NCBI GenBank assembly: GCA_021527695.1
Contig: JAKFAO010000001.1
Coordinates: forward strand, 2,046,001 to 2,110,000
Origin: Naematelia aurantialba
Taxonomy: Eukaryota; Basidiomycota; Tremellomycetes; Tremellales; Naemateliaceae
Direction of reading: 5' to 3'
DNA length: 64,000 nucleotides
Position numbers and translations under genes: made by a program. Each line of letters starts with the position of its first letter. The stretch's first letter is position 1. This document shows, piece after piece, positions 50,332 through 61,740 of this stretch. The notes below the pieces were generated by a model. The model ran no database searches, had not been told where the DNA came from, and saw only the letters and a list, made by a program, of their open reading frames with translations.

Positions 50332-50961
50332 TAGGCGGTGGGCGTGGTTGATCGACCGTCGACCTCTGCTCCCTGTTCATCTGTTCATCTGTTTCCCTGT
50401 TCCCTTGGTCCCTGCTCCTGCTGCGAGTGTGCGTTGCATGCTTTTCATGCTGTGCACGCTCTGCGTGTGGGCAGCGAGGAAGGTCTGAGCATTTGGCATT
50501 TGTGTGTCTTGCATGAGGGAGCTTGCGTTGTCCGCGCATGGTTCGGGTGGTCTACGAGAGTAATGAGGCGTGTGTGCTATGCATGCAACACTTGACATCT
50601 GATACATGACAAGTTGTACTTGACAACTGATCATGACAAGTGGTACATGACAACAGAGCATGGCATCTGCAAGTACGACATCTGGACAGTGAGATGCACC
50701 AGCAGCACCCTCACTTGGCGCCTTCAAACCACGTTCTCCAGCATGCAGCAGCAGCAGTAGTAACTGCCCAATTGCGATTGCCTAGCAACTGAATCCAGCT
50801 GAATCGCAGACGCTGGTGCAGGCAGTTACATCGCGGCATCTTTCGAAACACACGGTACCGCCGTGGACAGGCACCACCTGCTCCAGCACGCGTGCACACA
50901 AACACCAGTCACGATCTCATGCTCCTGTGCCACAAGCGAGCCTGCGATCGCACTATCCTAC
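50332..50961. other. Convergent spacer eIF5B / VPS38-like
   Basis: No gene. Contains a degenerate array of tgacaagt-type units at about 50590-50660. Confidence 0.5.
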
Positions 50962-53900
50962 CTACCCGTCCGCCGACACCGTCGTGACTTTCTCGTCTTC
51001 GTCCTCGTCGTCATCACCACCATCATCATCATCTTCATCCTCATCCTCATCCTCATCCTCGTCCTGGTCTTGGTCTTCGTCATCCTCGTTGCCGCCATTA
51101 CCACGCACACCACGACGGGCCGTACTATACCCCGTAGATAACCTCGACCTTCTGCCACCGCCACTACCACCGCCACCACCACCGCCGCCGCCGCCGCCTC
51201 GGCCGCCCCGTCGTTCGACGCCACCCTTGACAGGACTAATCAGCCCGCCTGATATCCCCAGTGCCGAAGCCCCAAGTGGCCCTGGCCCGCCTCCGAGCCG
51301 CGCGGACCGAGCCGAGGCAGGCGAGTCCAGACCGCCAGCAGAGGAGCCCGGCGACCCAGGCGCGAGCGACAGCGACGGCGACGGCGACAGAGGCGGCATG
51401 GTCCATGCCCGCGAAGTTTGTCGCGAGGTGGTCCGCGAGTCTGTGTAGGGGAAGGCGGAGCGAGGCGGCGGGACCGGGGACGAGACGGTTAAGAGCAGGG
51501 CTTTGAGGTTCGGGAGGGTGTGGCGCAGGTCCAGAAGGCGCACGTTGGCCATGTGCATCAACTGCCAGCCGAACCGAAAGAAGGAAATTGAGGTCAGCGA
51601 TGTCCGTTGGGAGGGCAAGCAGGATAGTCATGGCGGTGACACTGTATTACGGCGAGTGATAGGAGTGTGTGCTGCAAGTGATAGGTAGGCGTGCTGCGAG
51701 TGATAGGAGTGCGTGCTGCAAGTGATAGTAGCGTGAGAGTAGATATCAAGGATGAAAAGTGACAAGTGAGGATGAAGCGGCCGGGTGAAAGACACGCAAC
51801 TCACCGACTCGATATCCTTGTTCAAGAGAAACACGGCATACTCGTACCGATACCGTTCGACACCCTTTCCATAGAGCGGGAACCCCCGCGGACCCTGCAT
51901 GACACTAACGACATCCTTGACGAGACTGCGGCTTCCAGCACACGTAACGGGGTACGGCACGCCGCCGCCTTGGTGTAGGTGGAGGTTGGCGAGACACTGC
52001 ACTGCCATCGCTACGTATCCCAGCGCTGCCGACGTATGTCGTTCATCGATTTTCAGCGTCACCGGCTTCGCCGGCACCTCCGCCGATGCCGATGCCGATG
52101 CCGACGACGACGACGACAATGACTTTGGGTCCGGGTTGACGTGCGAGTGGACCGAGTCGGAAATGTGGATTGTCATTGCCAGTGGCGGGGCGGGGTCTTT
52201 CGGGCCAACCGGGATTGGCAGGGGGACAGAGAGGATGGTGTATAGTAATGTAGAGGGCGAGAGGGGATCGATGGGGAAGAGCTGGTCCAGTGCTTGGGCG
52301 TGATGTGAGCGGTAGTGGTAGATCAGCGACTGCAGCGAATCGGTCTCGGCCCTGAGAAAAAGTCAGCCGGACCCAAAATATAACACGTCGCGAGGAGAGC
52401 ATGTCGAGGGAGGAGTGGATGTCCAGGCAGGAGAGCGATCAAGGACAGGGATGTACTCTACTGAAGCGATTCTTGAGAGAAGCTCCAGTGCAAAGCCGCG
52501 GAGCAGTTCTTCGGCTGTCTCGGCTGCGTGGAGATTCGCCCGCCGATCGCCTATCGCCGCTCGTCGGAGGGTCATATGGGCTCGAGCTGGCTATGTCAGA
52601 CGACAGCCCGGGCGTATAGAGAGGAAATGGGGCAACACACCCTCGTTGGTCGTCTTATCTACCTCGGCAATCTTTTCCGAGATCCAGCGCACTCGCTCTT
52701 CTCGCTGTCTGACATCCCTTTTCTACCAGCGTCCTCAGTATAGAATAAAGAGGCAAGCAGCGGACCCACCAAAGCACGGCAATCCGCATCCCCCACCAAC
52801 AGCTGATCAATGTGTTTCTGCACTTCTTGGATCCCTCGCTCCGTGTCCGCAACGACTGCCTGCATGTTGACCAACCTGAACGTCAGTCTTATTCAAAAAA
52901 GAAAAGCACGCATACTGGTGCAATCCCGCCACCCCTACGCCTTTCTTCATACGTGTCTCTCGCATGCTTCGCTCAACAATGCCCTTGACCGATGTACGCT
53001 TGGGGGGCGGAACCACTGCTTCTGCGGCGGTCTCCTCTGCTCCAGGAACAATATAGTACACTTCTTTCGGATTGAAAGACAGCGTCAACTCCAACATATT
53101 CTCCGTGAGCGTCATTTTCGGCTCGCCCTTGCGCAGATGGTTCAGATTGACGGTTTGACAGACATGATCCAGCTTCTTCCAGCTCCCATTGTCCTCGTAC
53201 CATACTTCGAGCTCCATGGTATGCCCAGCTTGCTCCTCCACAGTCAACCACGCTGCTAGATCCCCGTTTTCGAGATGACAGAAGCTGGGATGAGTCGATG
53301 GCGGGTGAATCGGGGAAATGTAGAATGGGATAGAGGGAAGGAGCGGAGGATCGGGGACTTCTGGTGCTGGAAAGCGAGGTCGAGTCGTCAAGACTGAGCC
53401 GCGTATTGAGCCTCTAGAAGCTGAATGACTTGGACGAGGAAGGTCTTGACCATGGGCTTGTGTTTTGGACAGATGAGCTGAAGATGTCCTTTGTAGGGCG
53501 TTAGAGTCTGCAGATGAGACAGGACGACTGGCCGTAGAGCTGAGTGAGCCCGTTCTACTGCGTGGAGGCGAGGTGCGTTCTGCTGGTGAAGTGATTCGTG
53601 CGAGTGAAGAGCGAGATAAAGAAGATGAAAGAGGCGGTCTGGAGTGAGAAGGGCTCGGAGGCGGAGACATCGACGTGCTCGACGACTTGTGGGTCAGAGT
53701 ACGTCGGATGTCGAGATTTGGTCGCGATTTGGGCTTGTCATCGCTATCTGCTCGTTTGGGTCCGGGGACATGGCCATTGGCACTTCCATTGCCATTGCCA
53801 TTGCCATTGCCATTGGCCCGGCTTTTCTTGGATGACAACTCGGCCAGAGGTAGCTTGAGCACCACAAAGCTCCTGGCTATCTGCCGACGCCCGACCTCTG

Positions 53901-54531
53901 TCCATTCCAGCCGTCGCTCGTAGTCATCGAAGCTGGTCGGAGCGTGCCCTCCAGCCGATGAATGTCCATATTCAAGCGCTTCTCCAGCCAAGGTCGGCGC
54001 TCTTGGGCGAGCGGTCCTCGGCCGACCAGAAGTAGTTGCGACGGGCGAGTTGAGCTGAGAAAACGTTGAGCTCGACGAAGAGCGTTTACGAGCGAGGGTG
54101 TCGGAGGCCTGGGGTGCGCCGGACGGACGTTTTTGCGCCTGAGCTGGTCGGGTCAGAGTCCTGTGCGAGGATGCGCTGTCTCGTCGTTGGTGTGAGAGGG
54201 AGAAGGATCCGATAAGCTCGGGAGAAGCTGAGAGGACGCTGGATTCGCCGAGGCTATACCCGCTGGTTTCTGCGGTTTCCAGCGGTGAGGAGACGAGCTT
54301 TGATGCAAGCGGCAGAGATTCAGGTAGAGTCAGTTGTCGTATGCGTATCCTGTTGTTGTCAATTGATATCTCGTCAAGAACACTGAGAGAGCTCACCCTG
54401 TGATGTGTCTGATGCGAGGCTGGACGGATAAAGCTCAGCTCGATCTTCAGAGACGCGACCAAACATACCTGAAAGGTGCTGGGGCTCCTCGCTTGACCCC
54501 CTCCTTGAGCTCCTCGAGCTGTATGGCTCAT
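50962..54531 (-). CDS. UVRAG/Vps38-like subunit of the class III PI3-kinase complex
   Basis: Eight exons give 979 aa: 54531-54469, 54419-54397, 54349-52916, 52875-52770, 52722-52663, 52590-52462, 52329-51805 and 51561-50962. The N-terminal RIRHITGIRIRQLTLPE is the UVRAG family opener. Ser-rich disorder and a C2-like part follow (FYISPIHPPSTHPSF, LEVWYEDNGSWKKLDHV), then a coiled coil and the conserved membrane-binding domain with LGYVAMAVQCLANLHLHQGG, YPVTCAGSRS, FPLYGKGVERYRYEYAVFLL and LDLRHTLPNLKALL. Vps38/UVRAG pairs with Vps30/Beclin-1 in complex II, which makes PI3P on endosomes. The C-terminus is a Gly-rich then highly acidic tail. The acceptor of exon 7 is uncertain (52328-52350). Exon 2 is a 23-nt microexon that completes the opener. 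Confidence 0.85.
51652..51733 (+). repeat. 22-bp minisatellite in VPS38-like intron, about 3.6 copies
   Basis: Alternating copies of gcgagtgataggagtgtgtg-ct and gcaagtgataggtaggcgtg-ct inside the 243-nt intron 51804-51562. Confidence 0.9.
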
Positions 54532-54537
54532 CCTCAG

Positions 54538-55037
54538 TTACTCATCGTTCTTCCCCCCGTTGACGCTGTATAAATCCTCGTCCTCATCGTCCATGGACCA
54601 TCGTATGTGACGTCGGATTTGGTCCCGTACCACGTGGCGATATCGGCCACAGTTCCGTTGATGATGATATTTGTAGTTCCCCGAACAACAGCGTCTTCTA
54701 GAACATCTGTGGTTGACTTGTTGCATCTTCTCATCCCAGCTCTTCTTGTTGTCGACAGCTTGGAGAGGCAGGAGCGGTTGTTCAGCACTGCGAAAAGCGT
54801 CTGGTCGAACAGCCGATCACCCGCCAAGCACGGTCGAGTGGTGTCACCGTTCGCGCATCCCAAGCTCGCGTCGGGTAGAAAGGATCAGTTGGGGTCTTCC
54901 GGACAAGGGGCTGGTGTTCAGCCTCGACTTGGTGCAGGGGAACAGTGGCAATGTCCGCTGACAATGCGGCTCCTCCGCCTCCTCCACCTCCGAGGGGTAT
55001 GCCAATATGTACGTTGATCTAGCGCTGAATCAGCCAT
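54538..55037 (-). CDS. Small unrecognised protein
   Basis: ATG at 55037 opens MADSALDQ; the phase-1 junction 55013/54951 joins PDIATVPLHQVEAEHQPLV and RKTPTDPFYPTRAWDART. Further downstream the frame VDNKKSWDEKMQQ and a C-terminus SMDDEDEDLYSVNGGKNDE ending at 54538 read like real protein, but I could not fix the introns between about 54860 and 54640. Size would be about 120-150 aa. No family is recognised. The gene ends only 6 bp before the start codon of the VPS38-like gene on the same strand and starts 88 bp from the FYVE-RING gene on the other. It could be a short conserved gene or part of an extended VPS38 5' end. Confidence 0.42.
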
Positions 55038-55125
55038 TTTGCTGGCGTGCTGATCGCGGCAGTATCTGGTCCACCGCCGGTTGTCGAGTCCTCATGTGAG
55101 CGTTGTTTCCTGACGAAAGTCTCCT

Positions 55126-56773
55126 ATGCTTTACTCGCCGTATCTCGTCTATCGAGAGCTTCACGATGAGCTCGGAGAGGGTGGAGGGGGAAGGTCGAGA
55201 CTTGTTCTTGACTTGAACTAGCTGCTGATCGCGTACTTGCAGCTTGTCGACAATGCGGTAAATCGTTTAATCCGCTGTTCCGTCGCGCACACGCCTGTGG
55301 GCACTGCGGTTACGAGTACTGCTCGAGCTGCTTGTCTGACGGGCAGGCACTGATGCCCCGTCGGCCGGGGCAGCCCACAAATACCGGCCCGCTGGCTGAG
55401 ATCCGGCAAGGCCTGGGACTGGAAGAACGACGGTCAGAGAGCGGATACGATGTGGAGTCGGTGTGCCTGCATTGTTTGAGCATGCTCCAGGGTGCGTCAC
55501 TCCTCTACCCTCTACTCTCTGCCTTTTACCTTCTACCAGGCAGTGTTACCTTCTATCAAACAGGCCACGAGCGACTCGTGACTCGGCTGCTGATGCTCGT
55601 CTACCAGTAACCGCAGCACCGCTGTCTATATTGCGAAGTCTGCCACTCAAGCGCCTGAAAGATTACCTTGCCGAATACGACATCCCCTGCGTTGGTCCAC
55701 GTGAGAAGGAAGATTTTGTGCAAGCCGTCATCAAAGCTCGGAATCCTGAAACCGGTTGTCTGCCCCCAGAAGCAGAGGTCAGCCGCCTCCCTTTACCCCC
55801 CAACTCCCATCTGCCTCGGGCGCGTTAACCTCTGTGCCCTTGTATCGTCGCTGACGTGCTGTCAGAGCTTCTATCGGAGACGATCAGTGCCGAAACAAGG
55901 ACAATTGCCCTCCGCCCAGAATGCCAGACCACCGCCCGCACGGCCAGCGCCTGCACGGCCGTCACCTCAACCAGCCCGTCCTTCCCCTCCAACAAATATG
56001 TTTCGCCCACCACCGCCAAACCTATACCGCCCACCACCACCAAATCCACAGGCCCGTCCACCCCCGCCTCGTGCTGCGCCACAATCGCAACCTCGCCCGT
56101 CGGCCCCAAAACCACCGCCACGACAGCCTTCTCCTCCTGTCCCCACTATCCTCTCGCTCGTCTCGCTTCCTACGTCGTATTTGGCAAATCTGAGCATTGG
56201 CACCCTCAAAGCGATATTATATGAGAACCACGTCCGCGTAGATTTCAAGCAGGTTCTTGAAAAGTGAGCTCTTCTTTCTTATTTTCCTTATCACCCTCTG
56301 TCCTCTGGTACCACCAATGCAATGAAGGCGACGTGCACTGATGGCGTCGTAGGGACGAACTGATTGCACGTGTGGCTGAACTCGTGAACGACGAGCGCAA
56401 GCGATTAGAACGGCAGAGATTGCAGGAAGAACGAGAAGCGCGTGGCGATCCCATTCCCTCCCCGCCAAACGAGAACGAAGAGGACAGCGACCAGCCTCGG
56501 CCCAGTACAGACGGAGCGCGGCGGGTGCCTACAGGCCCGCCGCCGGAGATTGACCGTGGACTGTGTGTTGTATGTCAGGACGAGGAGGCGACGCTCGCGG
56601 TGGTCGATTGCGGGTGAGTCGAGTCGGTATCGACTTGGGGATAGAAAAAGGGATTTGGGAGGGCAGGCTGATCTAGTGCTAGACATTTGGCAATGTGCGC
56701 GCATTGCTCGGATCTCATCATGGCGACGAGTCAGGAATGCCCTCTGTGTCGCACGAGGATTGTGACGCCGTGA
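55126..56773 (+). CDS. FYVE-SAP-SAP-RING E3 ubiquitin ligase (RNF34/RFFL-like)
   Basis: Six exons give 407 aa: 55126-55180, 55243-55491, 55608-55777, 55866-56263, 56353-56613 and 56683-56773. A FYVE-type zinc finger (about 19-95) shows CRQCGKSFNPLFRR, CGHCGYEYCSSC and VCLHC. The first SAP-like helix pair is LPLKRLKDYLAEYDIPCVG. A Pro/Arg-rich linker (RPPPPNLYRPPPPNPQ) is followed by a second SAP-like region, LSIGTLKAILYENHVRVDF. The C3HC4 RING at the C-terminus is CVVCQDEEATLAVVDCGHLA..CAHC..CPLC. The order equals human RNF34/RFFL (CARP), endosome-linked ubiquitin ligases. The FYVE lacks the basic RR/KHHCR core, so PI3P binding is doubtful, as in the CARP proteins. The start ATG was chosen because an upstream frame conflicts with the minus-strand gene. 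Confidence 0.85.
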
Positions 56774-57269
56774 GTGGAGTTGATGTTGGGTTGTTCTGTC
56801 ACTGCCACAGCCACCTCTGCCACCCCTGCCACCAAACCTTTCTACTCAATCCAAGACAAGAGCCTGCCTCCTGGCAGAGAGTCCGAGTACCAATCGTCCT
56901 TGCTCGCCTTGGCCGTCCCATCATCTACGTGCATAAGCTGACCAAGGCAGGCAACGCCTCATCCGGATATATCGAACATAGAACGACTCTCGAATCTCAT
57001 CAGACCATCGCGTATAGGAATAGCAATTGTGGCTAGATCAACCATGCATGTTGTTACAATTGCTCGTGTGTTCGTCGGCTCGCCGGCTCATGACGGTCGA
57101 CCTTAGCATGCCATGCCAAGTCGGATCTGTGACTACGTCGAGCCGTACGCTATACATATGTGGGCCAACAAATGACATATAATGCGTCTCTATCGTTCAA
57201 CATATGCTCCACTAATGTCCAGAAATGCGCTGAGAGAGGAAACGTGCTCTATCAGTCCAAGAGAAGGCT
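56774..57269. other. Convergent spacer
   Basis: 3' flanks of two convergent genes; no gene seen. Confidence 0.45.
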
Positions 57270-59664
57270 CTACCAAGGCCGCGACCGGTCGGCCATCTCG
57301 ATCGGTTCAGACTGCGTTATCGCTGCCGCGGCCTTGGCATTTGTGTTGGCAGTGGCAGTGGCGGTAGTGGCAGGGGAAGCAGACGCAGCCGCAGGAGCAG
57401 CAGACGCAGCAGAATCCAAGCTTGTTTGTCGGACTTGTTCCTTCCACGCCTCGTCGCCTCGGTCGCGCTCTTTGGAACCCTCCCCCCGTCCCTGGCCTTG
57501 TGCGTCACCGTGACTTTGTCCCTCTCCCTCTCTCTGTCCAGGTCCAGGTGTTATTCCAAGGCCGAGGCCGGTCCCGATCCCAAGCCCATTCCCGCTTTCG
57601 CGTCCGGCGGTACTGTTGTCCCGGCTCAAACTCAGTGGGGAGAGGTTGGATCCTCGACTATCGTGTCTCTCTCTGTCGATGTCTTCTGTGATTCCTCCCG
57701 GTTGCCTGTCCACTCTGTCTTCTGTGATTCCTCCCGGCTGCTGGTCCACTCTGTCTTCTCTGTCCTCTGTAGACGTTCCAAGTCCAGCACGGCGATCGCC
57801 ATCGCCATCGCGCTCACGCGGCACCGACAGCTCTGCTGGACTCGGACTCGGATTAGAAGTCGCTAGCGCCTTAGCGGCGCGTTTCGTAAATGGCCGTGTA
57901 GTTGAGACAGCCTCTACATCTCCACTAGTAGGCGCGACCGCAGTTTTCGGGAACGCTGGGCCGCTCGCACTGGCCGGTGGCGAGACTAATGGACGAGGGG
58001 ACGCTGTTATAGGCGGATGGGAGAGGTTGGACTGCGCAGAAAGGGGATGGGGAGTGAATGGAGATGGGGACTTGTGTGAAGTGTGCGAAGAGAGGTCGGC
58101 GACGTTGACCGATTGTGTGCGTTGTCTGAGGCGGGACGAGGCGTCGGCAGGGTTGGGGAAGATCAGGCGAGGAGTCCCGTGAGCGTGGTACGTCCGTAAT
58201 CCGTCAGACAGCTTGCCGAGCTGTACAAGCCATCAGCTGCACCCACTTGAACGCATTTTGTAGCCATGAACGCATATTGTAGCCATGAACGCATCTTGTA
58301 GCCATGACACGACAGTACAGTCGCGGACAGCCGTACTGTCAAGCACGAGGAGGCTAACTATCTGATCTGCGCGATAGGGTGGTAGGCAAGAAAACGTGGA
58401 AAATCGGACAACTCACGCGCTCCATGATCTCGTCGACGCCCTTTTCGCGCCGACTCAGTGCCTCTCTCCCAGCTCCAGCTCCGGCACCATCCTTCTTACC
58501 CGTGCTCGTGCCGCTCCCCCCCGGGGTCCCTCCCGTGCCCATATTCCCCGGCGTGGCCCAATCCTTACTGGCAGGCATACCCTTGCCCATGCTCATACTC
58601 GTCCGCCTGCTCTCCGGCGCATCGCGTGCCCTATACCCGTCACCCCCATCCCCATCCACATCGTCCAGGTCGTCCAGTCCCTCGAAACCGACTTCCAGAT
58701 CCTCGAGGTTGAGATGCATCCGCCCAATCTCCTCTTGAACCCGTAGCACATCCTCCAGATGCCCCTTGAGTCGCTTGGCGAGCTCCTCGGCTCCGCTCGA
58801 CAGGTCCGCATCGAAAATCTCGAATAGGGGGTTGGCAAACCCATGTCTATTCCCGCCTCCGGGCCCATTCCCAGCCCCAGTCCCGAATCCATTTGGCTGC
58901 GCGTATCCGTATCCGTGTCCATGGACGCCCCTACCGCCATGAGCGGCTCTGTCTTTGTCTAGAGGCGAGGGGAGCAGAGGGGATGGAGCCGCGGTATGCG
59001 GCTGTGTGATACCAGGTGCGGAAGAGTGTCGCGCAACGTTTGGTCGTAACGGTTCGAGGGGAGTGACAAACCCCGCGAGGTAGGCGTCGTGTGCGCTCTC
59101 AGGAGGCAGGAGCGACGGATCGAACGGTTTGCTCTCGCCTATCGATGGGAGGGTTTGCGTGCGGAGGCTCAGCGTCTCGTCAGATACGAGCGGGAGGAAC
59201 AGAGAAGAGTTGGACGTGTCGGAGCCTTCGTCGATCGCGTTCTCCGGAACCGAGAGCCTCGACGTTGATGTAGCACCACCAGTGGATGCTGTGGAGGGAT
59301 ATCGTCGACCGGGTGGGTCCGTCTTGGAGCTCCCGGGCGCAAAGTCACGACGGAGAAGCGGAGCCCGGCTGCCTCCCGACTCGCGGGTCTCGTCGACCGG
59401 GTCAAGGGATGAATAGGGGTGGGGCATCGGCGTCGCCGTTGCCGTTGCCGTTGCTCCTGCCGTTGACGGGAGAGGGCCAGGGGGGACGTGAGGCGGGGTC
59501 GATGGGGATGTGAGTTTCGACGTGGATGTCCGGAATGTAGGCGTGTGAGCGGTGATTGGCGACTCGACCAAGGCTGGCGAGTACGTGGGTGACGAGGGGA
59601 TGGAGATGGAGTTGGAGGGTCGCGAGGTCGATTTGCTTCGCTGGAACGAGTAGTAGGGAATCAT
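57270..59664 (-). CDS. 732-aa coiled-coil protein, unknown
   Basis: Two exons, 59664-58417 and 58220-57270, join in frame. The N-terminal 210 residues and the last 250 are Ser/Thr/Pro- or Gly/Asp-rich and disordered. The middle holds a folded helical part: NPLFEIFDADLSSGAEELAK, RLKGHLEDVLRVQEEIGRMH, LNLEDLEVGFEGLDD. After a Gly-rich insert comes KGVDEIMERV, joined over the intron to LGKLSDGLRTYHAHGTPRLI. The helix with heptad-like spacing suggests an oligomer or partner-binding coil. No family is recognised. An open extension upstream of ATG 59664 runs to 59925 but lies in the divergent promoter. Imperfect 36-bp duplication near 57700-57750 gives the DRVDQQPGGITE repeat. Confidence 0.65.
58250..58306 (+). 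repeat. 19-bp repeat x3 in intron of the 732-aa gene
   Basis: Three copies of aacgcattttgtagccatg with one variable position, inside the 196-nt intron 58416-58221. Confidence 0.93.
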
Positions 59665-59999
59665 CGTCGGCCAGCCAACAGGGGGTTGTCCCTCTATGTT
59701 CCTAGGGCGCAAGCAAGCCTCATCGAGCCTCTGGTTCGTGCATGTGGGCTGCTGCTGGTCGACATTGAGGTCAGTATACAAAGACTCTACGGTGACATCG
59801 CCGACCCAACTATCTGAGACCCGAATTGCTTCCGTTGAGCGAACAGCCAGGCTGTTTTTTATATTGTCTTTTGTGCTCTTCACCAGCACGTCAACCAGCC
59901 TCACAGACACCCAGAGGCTCTCCAACGACTCTTACACGCCGGTTCTTGACTTGTAAGAGATACAAACACCTCAGCGGTACAGGCTGCGCGGCCGGCACC
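59665..59999. promoter_or_regulatory. Divergent promoter region 732-aa gene / CEG1
   Basis: 335 bp between opposite start codons. No clear element is seen. Confidence 0.4.
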
Positions 60000-61725
60000 A
60001 TGCCGCACACGCCCATTCCAGACATCCCGGGCACACTCCTGACCGACCCAACGACCAAGCAACACCTCTCGTCACATGTATCCAGCCTCTGCGGCCTGAA
60101 CTCCAACAAGTTTCCCGGAGCACAGCCTGTCTCGTTCTCTGCCCAGAGCTTGGATCTGCTCGAGTCGATGGACTTTTGGGTGTGCGAGAAGAGCGATGGG
60201 ATTCGGCTGTTGATTTTCGTGGTCATGAATGGCATGACGGGAAACCAGGAGGTGTGGCTGGTATGTCGCCTCTCCCACCCCCTGTCTCTAAACATGCCTA
60301 CAATGGCACCATTCTCCAGTGGAAGCTACTTATCCCAGCCAAGGGACCGTAACTGCAGAGACGGAAGGTTCTGCATTGTGGAAACCAAAGTAGACGGAGC
60401 TGACTCGAGACAGATCGACAGGAAGCAGCAGTTCTACCAGGTTCAGAATCTGCACTTTCCACATTGGGAACGAGTCGATGACCCCTTGACCAACACAGTA
60501 CTCGATGGCGAGCTGGTCATTGACGTCGACCCCAAGACTGGTACGGTGCGTGCCCGATGCTGAACTCTCGGTCATTGTCCTGACACTTCACAAAGCAAGT
60601 GTTGAGGTACTACGCATTCGACTGCCTCGTCTTGAATGGGGACAACATTATGAAGAAAACGCTCAAATCACGATTTGGCGTGAGTTGATCGTGATTGTAG
60701 TTGATTCTCGGCTGATAGACGAGTCAGCGACTCCGAGAATGGGTAGTCATGCCGTTCCAAAAGGCGCTTCGAGATCTTCCAGAATGGCGCGAGAATCTGC
60801 CATTCGAGTGAGTCGGCTGCGTTGGTGCTCAGGTCCCAGCTGAACCGGCATTCGCAGAGTCGTCGCGAAGCAGCAGGAACTGTCGTATTATATCCCTCAA
60901 GTCCTCAATGTCCATATTCCACAGCTCCAGCACGGTCATGATGGCCTCATCTTCACTTGTGCCGAATCCGAGTACTTTCCGGGAACAGACGAGAAAATGT
61001 CCGCTCAATCAATGTTTGCATATCCATCTCAGACGCTGACACGGACTAGCTTGAAGTGGAAACCGCCATCTGAGAACTCGATCGACTTCAAGCTCGAGCT
61101 GCGGTTCCCGCCATCTAGCGAGCCGAACGAGCCGGATTTCTTCGCCAAGCCCGAATTTCTCTTGCACACCTGGCTGGGCGGACAAGCCTACGAGTATTTT
61201 GACGAGATGGAAATCAGCGACGATGAGTGGGAAGAGTAACTCCACGGCTTGCCCGACGCGCAGTGGCTGACGAAGAGCAGTATCAAGCGGTCAGGGGAAC
61301 AGCTAGATGATCGGATAGTCGAGGTCCGTTGGGACTCGAATCGCGGGACGTGGAAGATGTTGCGCACGCGGGACGACAAACCGCACGCCAATCACAAAGA
61401 TATCATGTACAAGGTCATTGCAAGTATTCAGGACGGTGTAGAAATCGATACCGTGAGCTGTCCGATCGTGCCAAAGTATGCGATGGCAGTGAACGCTGAC
61501 GGCCGGCAGTTGATCTCGCGGAGCGAGGCGATCCGTACCGCATGGAAAGCTAGGGAAGCGGCTAGACGCGGCGCGCCACCGCCAGCTCAACAATCCAAGC
61601 GCGCACTTGGACCGGCCCAAATGCCGCCTACCCCTGCGACCCGAGGGAACATAGGGCCACCGGCCGGCTTCCCGCCGACGCCAAGCGGCGCGCCCGCCGG
61701 TGTCATGGCGGGATTGAAGCGGTGA
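60000..61725 (+). CDS. CEG1: mRNA capping enzyme, guanylyltransferase (Ceg1 type)
   Basis: Seven exons give 442 aa: 60000-60260, 60414-60545, 60596-60679, 60728-60807, 60858-60998, 61050-61235 and 61281-61725. The nucleotidyltransferase motifs are in order: motif I EKSDGIR, with Lys64 as the GMP-linked residue; III TVLDGELVIDV; RYYAFDCLVLNGDNI; IIIa-like RLREWVVMPF; IV DGLIFT; V ILKWKPPSENSIDF; and VI DDRIVEVRWDSNRGTWKMLR with DDKPHAN. It transfers GMP to the 5' diphosphate of nascent mRNA, bound to the Pol II CTD. As in other fungi there is no fused RNA triphosphatase. The C-terminus is a Pro/Gly-rich tail. Length is close to yeast Ceg1 (459). Confidence 0.95.
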
Positions 61726-61740
61726 TCTCACTGCGGGCTC

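Noticed and set aside
52352..52372. A 21-nt intron in the VPS38-like gene (gtccgg...tctcag)
   Set aside because: Shorter than any other here. A donor at 52461 with acceptor near 52330 keeps frame and gives a normal intron.
54951..55125. Upstream start MSADNAAPPPP for the FYVE-RING gene
   Set aside because: Its exons cannot be joined in phase to CRQCGKS, and the same bases are the intron and exon of a minus-strand gene. ATG 55126 fits directly.
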